Shown here one piece after another: positions 1 to 7,391 of a stretch of 64,000 nucleotides of DNA. The stretch comes from Steroidobacter sp. (GTDB lineage Bacteria > Pseudomonadota > Gammaproteobacteria > Steroidobacterales > Steroidobacteraceae). Every line of letters begins with the position of its first letter. Within the stretch, counting starts at the first letter, position 1. The stretch lies in contig JAICPY010000006.1 of the NCBI GenBank assembly GCA_025929585.1, forward strand, positions 18,755-82,754, in the 5' to 3' direction. The position numbers and the translations under genes are program-made. Under the pieces are notes generated by a model. The model did no database searches, was not told where the DNA came from, and worked only from the letters and a program-made list of their open reading frames with translations.

Positions 1-120
1 AGTTTGGTGCGTCAAGCCTGAGTCGATGCCATCGACGAGCTTGGCAATCGCCTCGGGCTGATCGCCGGAAGGCTTGTAGTCTCCGATCAAATCGAAACGG
101 ATTGGATTGGATTCAGACAT
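1..120 (-). CDS. uvrB: UvrABC excinuclease subunit B, N-terminal fragment (runs off the window)
   Basis: The reverse strand from an ATG at 120 reads 40 residues to the window edge. They contain the stretch [19 protein letters not shown] followed by a Gly-Leu and a Gln-Thr. This is the UvrB signature just before the Walker A loop (known of the family), in which UvrB is the damage-verifying ATPase of nucleotide excision repair. Only the first 40 residues of a protein of about 670 are visible, so the catalytic motifs cannot be checked. It is divergent from the aminotransferase at 329, with about 208 bases between the two starts. The identification rests on motif recognition in a very short fragment, but the match is distinctive. 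Confidence 0.9.
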   Translation of the reverse strand, partial: MSESNPIRFDLIGDYKPSGDQPEAIAKLVDGIDSGLTHQT

Positions 121-328
121 GCGGACGGTCTTGAGAGTGAGGAGTGATCATGTGAATGGGGGCGAGATTCGAAATTCCCATTCGGTTGCAGAGCGAGAAC
201 ACTCCACGCGGTGCAGGCCGTCTCACTGGTGTTCCGGTCGGATCGCAGCCCTTTTTGCGGTGGATGTGGAGGCAGAACGCGTTTTTCCCTAGAATGAACG
301 TCGTCCAAATTCCTCCACCGGTGCCCTC

Positions 329-1525
329 GTGAGTCTACCAGTTTCAAAGCGCGTCCAGCGCGTCAAGCCCTCCCCGACCGTCGCTCTCACCGGCCGCGTG
401 GCCCAGCTCAAAGCGGAAGGCAAAGACATCATTGGATTGGGCGCGGGCGAGCCGGATTTCGACACGCCGACGCATATTGCCGATGCAGGCGTAGAGGCGA
501 TTCGCAAAGGCCACACACGCTACACAGCGGTGGAAGGAACGGCCGATCTGAAGGACGCGATCATTGCGAAGTTCAAGCGCGAGAATGGCTTGGACTATAA
601 GCGCAATCAGATTCTAGTTTCGACCGGCGCGAAGCAGACGATCTTCAACTTGATTCTTGCGCTCATCGACTCTGGCGATGAAGTCGTCATCCCAGCGCCT
701 TATTGGGTTTCGTATCCGGATATGGTGATGCTCGCCGAGGGCATTCCGGTCATGCCCTACGCTGGGCCTGAACAAGGCTACAAGATCACTCCCGCGCAGC
801 TGGAGGCGGCGATTACTCCGAAGACGCGCCTCTTCATTCTCAACAGTCCAAGCAACCCGACCGGCGCCGCCTATACGAAAGCCGAGCTGCGCGCGCTTGG
901 CGAAGTGCTGATGAAGTATCCGAAGATCGTGATCTGCACGGATGATATGTATGAGCACATCTATTGGGCGAACGAACCTTTCGTCAGTCTCGCAAGCGTC
1001 TGCCCAGAGCTGTACGAGCGCATCGTGACGACGAACGGCGTTTCGAAGGCGTATGCGATGACAGGCTGGCGCATCGGCTACTGCGGCGGGCCGGTCGAGC
1101 TCGTGACTGCAATGGCGACCATCCAAGGTCAGAGCACTTCCAATGCTTCCTCAATCGCGCAAAAGGCCGCGGTCGCCGCATTGAATGGCAGCCAGGATTG
1201 CGTGCGAGAGATGAACAAACATTTCAAGCAGCGCCACGACTTCATTGTCGCCGGCCTCAACAAACTACCCGGAGTCTCGTGTCTTTCAGGTGCCGGAACG
1301 TTCTACGCATTCGCGAACATCGAGCAAGCGATGAAGTTGATGGGCGTGAAGGACGACAACTCATTCGCGGAGCATCTGTTGGTTCACGGCGGTGTTGCCG
1401 TCGTCCCAGGCAGCGGCTTTGGAGCGCCCGGCCACATGCGCTTGTCGTTCGCGTGCAGCATGCAGACACTCGAGGAGGCCTTGCGGCGCATGGATAAGGT
1501 CTTGAAGACCGCCCAAGCCGCGTGA
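329..1525 (+). CDS. Class I pyridoxal-phosphate aminotransferase, aspartate aminotransferase type
   Basis: This 398-residue protein has the fold-type I layout of bacterial Ib aspartate aminotransferases: an N-terminal GLGAGEPDFDTP substrate-binding segment, NSPSNPTG in the middle, and the PLP-binding lysine in NGVSKAYAMTGWRIGY. The family transfers the amino group of aspartate (some members also prephenate or aromatic amino acids) to 2-oxoglutarate in the cytoplasm. The start is a GTG at 329; length matches the family and the N-terminal VSKRVQRVKPSPT is where such proteins normally begin. A strong hairpin terminator follows 25 bases after the stop, so the gene is probably monocistronic. Exact substrate preference cannot be read from sequence. 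Confidence 0.93.
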   Translation: MSLPVSKRVQRVKPSPTVALTGRVAQLKAEGKDIIGLGAGEPDFDTPTHIADAGVEAIRKGHTRYTAVEGTADLKDAIIAKFKRENGLDYKRNQILVSTGAKQTIFNLILALIDSGDEVVIPAPYWVSYPDMVMLAEGIPVMPYAGPEQGYKITPAQLEAAITPKTRLFILNSPSNPTGAAYTKAELRALGEVLMKYPKIVICTDDMYEHIYWANEPFVSLASVCPELYERIVTTNGVSKAYAMTGWRIGYCGGPVELVTAMATIQGQSTSNASSIAQKAAVAALNGSQDCVREMNKHFKQRHDFIVAGLNKLPGVSCLSGAGTFYAFANIEQAMKLMGVKDDNSFAEHLLVHGGVAVVPGSGFGAPGHMRLSFACSMQTLEEALRRMDKVLKTAQAA

Positions 1526-1550
1526 GGAACAGACTGTAAGCGGTTGATAA

Positions 1551-1577
1551 TGGGCTGCACCGGCAGCCCATTTTTTT
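1551..1577 (+). terminator. Rho-independent terminator after the aminotransferase
   Basis: An 8-base perfect stem (TGGGCTGC with GCAGCCCA) closes a 4-base loop and is followed directly by seven T residues at 1571-1577. It lies 25 bases past the stop codon of the aminotransferase. Confidence 0.93.
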
Positions 1578-1885
1578 GCGTAATCTCCTTCAGGGGATGC
1601 CTGCTGCCACGTCCCTCCTTCTCCCAGCGGCAATGTTTTGCCGCTCCCACTACTGTAGCGATGCGGCACGGAGCCGTCGGCACAGCATCTCGCCTCGATG
1701 TTCAGAAGAAATCAACGCCCTCCCTCCACCTACGCATTAACGGTCTGGAACCTGGTTGCTCGTCGCGGCCTGACTCCTTCCGTTGCAGCCAGGCAGCTCG
1801 AGACGAGCACTTGGCGCGTCGAGCGCATCGTCGTCGGCGTGAGCCGGCGAAACGCGAGCAAGTGGTAGGGGAAGAGAAGAGAAAG

Positions 1886-2007
1886 AGTCTGCAGTCTGTA
1901 GTCCATAATCCGTAGCCAGAGAAGAAGACAAATCCGGTGGGGAGCGCTTGAATTCGTAGCCTCGGGCTCTTGTCTCGCTACGGACCGTGGACTGCAGACT
2001 GTAGACT
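1886..2007. repeat. Inverted heptad-repeat element, copy 1
   Basis: The left arm is four 7-base units (AGTCTGC, AGTCTGT, AGTCCAT, AATCCGT at 1886-1913) ending in AGCCAGA at 1914-1920. A 52-base spacer follows. The right arm is the mirror image: TCTCGCT (1973-1979), then four units ending in ACC/ACT (1980-2007). The arms can pair into a long imperfect hairpin. A second copy with the same unit order is at 3063-3175. No coding potential is credible here; the short open frames across it are by-products of the 7-base period. Confidence 0.85.
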
Positions 2008-2084
2008 CTCTGTCTTCCTTCCTTGACACCCTCGGCCGCGCTCAGCAAAATCGCGGCCCTTCGATTGAGCCCCTTCTTACGTGT

Positions 2085-2159
2085 TCCCCGGTAGCTCAGT
2101 GGTAGAGCGACGGACTGTTAATCCGTTGGTCGCTGGTTCGAGTCCGGCCCGGGGAGCCA
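2085..2159 (+). tRNA. tRNA-Asn (GTT anticodon)
   Basis: A full cloverleaf can be drawn. The acceptor stem TCCCCGG (2085-2091) pairs with CCGGGGA (2149-2155), followed by the discriminator G and encoded CCA (2157-2159). The anticodon stem ACGGA pairs with TCCGT around the loop CTGTTAA, giving anticodon GTT. The T-arm holds GGTTCGAGTCC. Genomically encoded CCA is typical of gammaproteobacteria. Confidence 0.97.
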
Positions 2160-2205
2160 CTTCAGCATCGTTTTCTGCACGCGGCGGACAGCCGGTGTAA
2201 CCGAT

Positions 2206-2985
2206 CTACAACGTCTTTGGCGGTGCTGAAGCATCCGGTTGTAGTCGCGATGGAAGGTGCTTTCCGATGAGGCCGATGCGTCCGATCAGCGGCAGCTTCA
2301 AGCTGAGGCGACGAGGATCGATGCCGAAAGTCAGGCCGAGCACATTCACTTCAAACCCTTCCCTCCAGCCCAACAACACGCCGATCAATCCAAGGACGTT
2401 GAGCTGTAGACCCGTGCCGCTTGGGGTTCTCATCAAAACGCGGTTACCCAAATAGTCTTTCCCGATGGCGGTCGCGGGCAGGTCTGCGCGCAGTTTCGGC
2501 GCATGACGTAATACCCAGGCGACAAAGGTGTTTGAATTCGGACCCGGCCAGACTCGATACCGATCTGCATAGGGATAGCTGCGAACGCCGGCCTGGATAT
2601 CGGTGATGAGTTGGTCCACGCCCTCGCCTCGCACGTCACTCAGCAATTCAGGCTTCGCGCCAAACCAGTATCCGTCCGGATGTCGATTGCTGGCCGCGAC
2701 GACGTTGCCTGATCGGATGCGATAGCCGATGACTTCATAGACGGTGAACTGTCGGGCTTCGGCTCGCTTAACGGCTATCCAAGTGTGAACACCGATATAG
2801 CCACGCCACCCGACCGTTCTCGCTGCGTAAACCTGGACGACGGCTTCGGGTGTTGTTCTGGGGTCCGGTGCAAAGCCAGCGGGTTCGCGGCTCGCGGTCC
2901 ACCATTCGCTAGTACTGACGGAGCGGGAGAAATTCAAATACAGAACCGCGATGACGCAGTAGCCGAAGAAAGCAAGAGCGAACAA
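2206..2985 (-). CDS. DUF3750 family membrane-anchored protein
   Basis: The 259-residue product starts with a hydrophobic N-terminal segment (residues about 3-20) that can serve as signal anchor. It continues with the features I associate with DUF3750: VQVYAARTVGWRG, VHTWIAVK, a Tyr-Pro-Tyr segment and the strongly conserved YRVWPGPNSNTFVAWV, then a basic C-terminus. The family has no established function; the conserved His, Asp and Asn residues would suit a hydrolase-like fold, but that is speculation. It lies between the two inverted heptad elements and converges on the tRNA. No operon partner is apparent. Confidence 0.8.
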   Translation of the reverse strand: MFALAFFGYCVIAVLYLNFSRSVSTSEWWTASREPAGFAPDPRTTPEAVVQVYAARTVGWRGYIGVHTWIAVKRAEARQFTVYEVIGYRIRSGNVVAASNRHPDGYWFGAKPELLSDVRGEGVDQLITDIQAGVRSYPYADRYRVWPGPNSNTFVAWVLRHAPKLRADLPATAIGKDYLGNRVLMRTPSGTGLQLNVLGLIGVLLGWREGFEVNVLGLTFGIDPRRLSLKLPLIGRIGLIGKHLPSRLQPDASAPPKTL

Positions 2986-3062
2986 GTTTCAACCTCGTGA
3001 CGCGAAAGCCAAAGAGAGCCTAACGATGTGCTGGATCGATCGAAAAACAAGGCCGTTCTGTT

Positions 3063-3175
3063 AGTCCATAAGTCCACAGTCCGTAGTCCGCAGCCAGACA
3101 CGAGCACTAGCGGCTGGAAGCCTTCACTCATATCTTCTGCTCTGGCTACGGACTGCGGACTGCAGACTATGGACT
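3063..3175. repeat. Inverted heptad-repeat element, copy 2
   Basis: Left arm: AGTCCAT, a single A, AGTCCAC, AGTCCGT, AGTCCGC (3063-3091), then AGCCAGA (3092-3098). After a 42-base spacer the right arm reads TCTGGCT (3141-3147), then ACGGACT, GCGGACT, GCAGACT, ATGGACT (3148-3175). Unit order and arm ends match copy 1 at 1886-2007, so the two belong to one family. It fills much of the 411-base gap between the DUF3750 gene and the small gene at 3397. The rest of that gap has a short AT-rich stretch at about 3290-3335 and nothing else I can name. Confidence 0.87.
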
Positions 3176-3396
3176 GCCCGCCGCTTACAAGATCAATCCA
3201 CCGCCCGCCGTAACAACTGTCTGCGATTTGAGTCGCTTCGTGCCCTGCCGCGTCGAGACGCGGCGGGGTGACACTCAGTGTCACTTCTAACTACATGAGG
3301 AGTAAATAATAACTTATTGATTTTACTACTGTACTGACATGGCACAGGCGTTGCAAAGCACTGTGGTATCAAACGCAAATAGGGTGCGACGCCGTA

Positions 3397-3636
3397 ATGA
3401 AAGCCACATGCGAAGTAATCGGTTGGGTGCTTGTCGATCCAGATCGGACCGAGGTGTTAGTACGCGAGGCAAACGGAAAGGTGCGCACGCAGAAGGCGAA
3501 CCCGGAAAGCGAGGCCGGTGCACGTGCGATCCAGACTGGCGCGTTTCGACGCGGCAAGCGGATCATCGATCCCGTGACACTTGAAACGCTGGGTTACGAA
3601 ATGCAGAGATTGCTCGATCCGTATCTGGTGGTGTGA
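3397..3636 (+). CDS. Small hypothetical protein (79 aa)
   Basis: I do not recognise this gene. The product is small, soluble and charged. It begins MKATCEVIGWVLVDPDRTEV and has a central basic segment, a Gly/Ala stretch and a C-terminal DPVTLETLGYEMQRLLDP. The alternation of hydrophobic and charged residues looks like a genuine small alpha/beta protein rather than a frame artefact. An overlapping frame on the same strand (3339-3584) is very Arg/Ser-rich and less protein-like. An AT-rich tract lies 60-100 bases upstream and could hold a promoter. No Shine-Dalgarno is obvious. Confidence 0.55.
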   Translation: MKATCEVIGWVLVDPDRTEVLVREANGKVRTQKANPESEAGARAIQTGAFRRGKRIIDPVTLETLGYEMQRLLDPYLVV

Positions 3637-3726
3637 AGCAAGTGACGATCGCCCACCCAGCACGATTCCGCGCTTAGGTGGACTGCTCCGACAAGGTCGC
3701 GTCCGTTGCGGGCAATTTCGAACGCG

Positions 3727-4044
3727 TTAAGCGGACGCGCGAGATAACTCCGCCTGATCTTTGCGGCGCTGTTGTTCGTTGAGGACGTCTTCGAGCGTCA
3801 AATGTGTCTGCTCCGCGATCACTAGGAGCAGTGGGTGCGATGCAGATACCGGCAAGCGCAACGCATGCAAGCGTTCCCAAACCCCGATGCGCCGTTGAGC
3901 GTTGTTGTGAATCGACGTTTGCTCATCGAGCTCCAGCCGACGCGCTTCATTGCGCTCCTGCTCCAGCCTTTGTGCGGCCGCGCGGCTCTCCGCCGGGGTT
4001 GCTCTGAATAGTGCGGTAGGGTCGAAATCGGGCTTGCTGTTCAT
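3727..4044 (-). CDS. Hypothetical charged helical protein (105 aa)
   Basis: I do not recognise a family. The protein is rich in Ala, Arg, Glu and Gln, with long predicted helical stretches (ESRAAAQRLEQERNEARRLE, then a C-terminal EDVLNEQQRRKDQAELSR), and may be coiled coil. I chose the ATG at 4044 over the one at 4050 because a GGAG at 4051-4054 is six bases from the former and abuts the latter. It stands alone: its 5' side faces the desaturase 3' end across about 280 bases with no recognisable element. Confidence 0.6.
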   Translation of the reverse strand: MNSKPDFDPTALFRATPAESRAAAQRLEQERNEARRLELDEQTSIHNNAQRRIGVWERLHALRLPVSASHPLLLVIAEQTHLTLEDVLNEQQRRKDQAELSRASA

Positions 4045-4324
4045 CAACATCTCCTATCGTCGCAGGTCGGCACTTGAGCGCGGATGCGTCAAATGTGCTT
4101 TCGAGCGGCGAGCCAGACAGCGAAACGTGCTGCCGACGTCGGTTCGTAACAGTTCGGTTTACTCGCGCTGCCGCCCGCGAGACGGGCAACGAAAGGAGCT
4201 AAAAGGAAAAGAGCGAGCCAACCTCACTATACAGCGTCAGCCTGGTGTCCGCGTAACGAAGTGCGGCGAGACGCGATAGAGGTAGAACTCGCTGACATCG
4301 TCACCAGCGAGTTTTAGTGGCAGA

Positions 4325-5503
4325 TTAAGCTCGCGCCAAGGCGGCGCCGCGCATCGCTCGCGCATAGTCCTGAAGGACGACCAGTCCGCTTGCCTCCGCA
4401 TCTGCAATCCATGCCTTGAAATGCTGCAGAAGCCGCTCGTTACTAAGATGTGCACCACTCCAAAGTACGTTCAGGCGCTCGCGGAATTCATAGACCGTTT
4501 TCAGCGTTGCGTTGGATGCCAATAACTCGCTCAATGAGCGTTGCGCATTGTGATCCAGCAGCAATTTTTCGCGCACTAGCAGCCGTTTAGCTACACGCAA
4601 TCCGTTGCCCGCGGCGCCCCGAAGCTGCTCGCGGCAGACCGGAACGGTCACGTTCTTCGCGTAGTCTCGCAACACGTGCATGCGATTGATCAGTACTGCT
4701 CGCAACGTTTCCACATCGATCTCGTGGCGACCTGTCACTCGAGCGAGCTCCGGAGCAACCTTGCGTACTTTCGCGAGCCCCAGAGTCTTGAACACGGTGA
4801 TGTAAAGCCAACCCATGTCGAACTCCCACTTGCGCAACGAGAACTTTGCGGAGGAAGGAAACGCGTGGTGATTGTTATGTAATTCCTCGCCGGCAACCAG
4901 CAAGCCCCAAGGAAACACGTTACGCGCGGCGTCCGGGCATTCGAAGTTCCGATAGCCGGTGTGATGACCCAGGCCATTGATCACGCCCGCAGCCATCAAA
5001 GGCGTCGCAAGCATCTGAGCCGAAATAATGAGGATGCCGGGTACACCGAATAGCACGAGGTCCAATACGACCATCAGCACGATGCCTAGTGGCCGGTGAC
5101 GACGGTAAAGGTTGCGCTCGATCCAATCGTCGGGGGTGCCGCGACCATACTTCGCTACCAGCTCCGGATCGGACGCTGCAACCTTATAAAGCTCCGCACC
5201 TTCGAGTAGTACTTTCTTCAACCCATAGATGACTGGGCTGTGGGGATCTTCTTCTGTTTCACAGCGCGCATGGTGCTTGCGGTGCACAGCGACCCACTCG
5301 CTGGTGAGCATGCCGGTCGACATCCACAACCAGAACCGGAAGATGTGTCGCAGCACGGGATGCAAGTCGAGGCTTCGGTGAGTCGCATCACGGTGCAAGT
5401 ACAACGTGATGCCCATGAAAGTGAATTGAACCATCAGGAACGCGACGAGCACGTAGCCCCAAAAGCTCAAATCGATCAGGCCGTACAAAAAATCAAGGTT
5501 CAT
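4325..5503 (-). CDS. Membrane fatty acid (acyl-CoA delta-9 type) desaturase
   Basis: This 392-residue protein carries the three histidine boxes of di-iron membrane desaturases: HRDATHRS near residue 37, HRKHHA near 74 and HNNHHA in the second half. Hydrophobic segments between them would form the four transmembrane helices. Known members insert a cis double bond in acyl-CoA or acyl-lipid chains, adjusting membrane fluidity. The C-terminal 140 residues extend past the catalytic core as a helical tail of unknown role. The start is supported by AGGAA about eight bases upstream. Neighbours do not suggest an operon. Substrate type (acyl-CoA rather than lipid-linked) is inferred from resemblance to stearoyl-CoA desaturases. 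Confidence 0.9.
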   Translation of the reverse strand: MNLDFLYGLIDLSFWGYVLVAFLMVQFTFMGITLYLHRDATHRSLDLHPVLRHIFRFWLWMSTGMLTSEWVAVHRKHHARCETEEDPHSPVIYGLKKVLLEGAELYKVAASDPELVAKYGRGTPDDWIERNLYRRHRPLGIVLMVVLDLVLFGVPGILIISAQMLATPLMAAGVINGLGHHTGYRNFECPDAARNVFPWGLLVAGEELHNNHHAFPSSAKFSLRKWEFDMGWLYITVFKTLGLAKVRKVAPELARVTGRHEIDVETLRAVLINRMHVLRDYAKNVTVPVCREQLRGAAGNGLRVAKRLLVREKLLLDHNAQRSLSELLASNATLKTVYEFRERLNVLWSGAHLSNERLLQHFKAWIADAEASGLVVLQDYARAMRGAALARA

Positions 5504-5552
5504 CGTTCATTCCTATCGTTAAACGTGCACTGCTCAGGACTCATCTCAGTGC

Positions 5553-5942
5553 TCAGTCTTGTTCGTGAGTGGCGGCGGCGGCCTTCGCCTTGGCGAGTGC
5601 AAAGTTGACGCTCGTGCCGAAGCCCCGTTCGATTGCTTTCTCGCGCACGTCGTCGCGACGGCGATGGAGCTGACCGGCAATCCGCATGACGATTTCGTCA
5701 GCGTGTTGCCAACTCTTCGCCACCTGCCCTTCCAAATGCGAATCAAGCTCGGTGAGCTCGTGCGATTGCCACTGGCCGCCAGCTTCGTCATCAAGCAGCC
5801 GACGCGTATCGTCCGATTGTTGCTTGCGAAGCGCGTCCGTCAACGCCTCGATAACAGTAGCTTTGTGCCCGGCTGGGAGATCGCTACCGACGATATATTG
5901 CAGCGTCGAGCGAATCGCCGCCGGAGTGTGTACGTCTCTCAT
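5553..5942 (-). CDS. Hypothetical protein (129 aa)
   Basis: I do not recognise this protein. It is soluble and largely helical, with charged stretches (ALRKQQSDDTRRLLDDE, then HRRRDDVREKAIERGFG) and an Ala/Lys-rich C-terminus. The ATG at 5942 gives a natural beginning (MRDVHTPAAIRSTLQ); a GTG at 5999 would add 19 residues of unconvincing sequence. Its stop is 49 bases from the desaturase start on the same strand, so co-transcription with the desaturase is possible. Confidence 0.6.
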   Translation of the reverse strand: MRDVHTPAAIRSTLQYIVGSDLPAGHKATVIEALTDALRKQQSDDTRRLLDDEAGGQWQSHELTELDSHLEGQVAKSWQHADEIVMRIAGQLHRRRDDVREKAIERGFGTSVNFALAKAKAAAATHEQD

Positions 5943-6228
5943 AACCAGAACGCCCTGTAAGCGCGAATGACGCAATGGTGAAGGATAGCCTATCGGCACC
6001 GCACAGTGCGGGTTTCACCGCCCGTTTCGAGGAAGAAACGCCTGAAAAACGCTGAGCGATGCCCCTACGCTCTCAGGTTCACGTACTCGGCTTGAAGGGG
6101 CGCTCACAAACGGCGACCGCCGTAACACGATTGAGTGACAAACGGAGCTTGAATGCGGGAAAGCGTGAGCCGATATTTCGGCTCACGCTCCGATCGACAG
6201 AACTCACGGATCGTCAAATTCAGTCGGC

Positions 6229-6603
6229 TCAACCCGCCGGCATCTCGGTTTTCGATTTCATTTGGCTCGAGCAATTCTTCATCGCCTGCTGCTGCGTCGT
6301 CGCGGAATCCTTGGCGCGTTCCTTCGAAACACAATCCTTCATCATCTGGTCATGACTCTTGGCCTTATCGGCGGTCTTCGTTGCTTGGCGCTGATGAGGT
6401 GTCGAGCTCGACGAAGGTTCTGTAGCCGTCGTCGTCGGCGATTCCGCAGCATCCGTCTCAGTGGTTTGTCGCTGATGAGGACTGGACGCGGCTTCAGGAG
6501 CTGTCTCGTCGGGTTGCGAGGGCGTGGTCGTCTGTGCAAAGGCACATGATGCGGAGACAAACGTCAGCAACGCGAACAACGTAAATCTGGGATGAGTGGC
6601 CAT
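6229..6603 (-). CDS. Small exported low-complexity protein
   Basis: The product starts with a clear signal peptide (MATHPRFTLFALLTFVSASCAFA, cleavage likely after AFA). The mature part is rich in Thr, Ser, Pro, Gln and Lys. It contains a duplicated unit: SSPHQRQTTETDA followed about 20 residues later by STPHQRQATKTAD. The C-terminal half has two Cys in MMKDCVSKERAKD and QAMKNCSSQMKSK, themselves a second internal similarity. I chose the ATG at 6603 because AAGGAG lies eight bases upstream. It is probably a periplasmic protein of unknown role. Confidence 0.72.
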   Translation of the reverse strand: MATHPRFTLFALLTFVSASCAFAQTTTPSQPDETAPEAASSPHQRQTTETDAAESPTTTATEPSSSSTPHQRQATKTADKAKSHDQMMKDCVSKERAKDSATTQQQAMKNCSSQMKSKTEMPAG

Positions 6604-6873
6604 AAGCAATCTCCTTCGATCGATTCTGCGAAAGAATCCTTGTTAGGGGCGAGAGCGTGTTCGCCAGTAAACGAGCAGGCGCGCACGCGTCGGTTGCCTG
6701 ATCAACCGATGAGAACCTCATTCAGTTCCTACGTAGGGATTTGACTTGCTTGTCGGTGCAGCCGTACGTCGTCCCGGCACCCACTTCTCGGTCGAAGCCA
6801 AGTGGAACTGACGAAAGAGCTGGGATATTTAGCTCAAGGTTCCCCATGATCGAATCCATGCAGGAGAGCTGCC

Positions 6874-7302
6874 GTGAACACACGCATGTTTGCCCGCGTC
6901 TTCGGAATTATCTTTCTTGTTGTCGGCATCGGCGGATTCATCCCTGGGCTCACTCAACCGCATGATCATCCCAATCTCGCCGTCGAGGCCGCCTCCGGAA
7001 TGGAGCTCGGGTTGTTCCCGGTGAACGTCCTGCACAATCTCGTGCATATTGCTTTCGGAATCTGGGGACTTATCGCCGCCCGCAGTATGAGTGCCGCACG
7101 TGGCTACGCGCAGGTCGTTGCGATCGCTTATGCGGTGCTCACCATCCTCGGGCTCATACCTGCAACGAATACGACATTCGGTTTAGTGCCCATTTACGGT
7201 CACGACATCTGGCTGCATGCGTTGCTAGCGGGCGTGGCTGCGTACTTCGGATTCGTAAGACACGACACCGAAGTGAGAAGCACACCGCATCTGACCGCCT
7301 AG
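6874..7302 (+). CDS. DUF4383 four-helix membrane protein
   Basis: The 142-residue protein has four hydrophobic segments (residues about 5-25, 45-67, 75-100 and 110-130). It opens with FARVFGIIFLVVGIGGFIPG, the recognisable beginning of DUF4383 proteins, and has His-rich loops (HNLVHIAFGIWG, GHDIWLHALLAG). Function is not established; these are small inner-membrane proteins, often stress-linked. The start is a GTG with CAGGAGAG about seven bases upstream. It converges on the PP2C-kinase gene with 89 bases between stops and no clear terminator. Confidence 0.8.
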   Translation: MNTRMFARVFGIIFLVVGIGGFIPGLTQPHDHPNLAVEAASGMELGLFPVNVLHNLVHIAFGIWGLIAARSMSAARGYAQVVAIAYAVLTILGLIPATNTTFGLVPIYGHDIWLHALLAGVAAYFGFVRHDTEVRSTPHLTA

Positions 7303-7391
7303 GTCCTGGGCCAGCAGACGAGCTGCGTCGTGGGTACACGGCGCGGCTCCAGAAGAGTACCGGGTGAATTCTCGTCCGCGGGCAACCGCAG

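Noticed and set aside
329..1525. Long reverse-strand and frame-shifted reading frames inside the aminotransferase gene (for example 614-1126 on the reverse strand)
   Set aside because: They are Arg/His-rich, lack family motifs and lie wholly within a well-supported gene; they are by-products of GC-rich codon use. The same holds for similar frames in most other genes.
2085..2159. tRNA-Asn as an integration site for a genomic island
   Set aside because: I found no integrase and no direct repeat of the tRNA 3' end nearby. Neighbouring genes look like ordinary chromosome.
1886..3175. Heptad arrays as a CRISPR array
   Set aside because: Units are 7 bases with no unique spacers of 25-40 bases between them, arms are inverted, and there are no cas genes.
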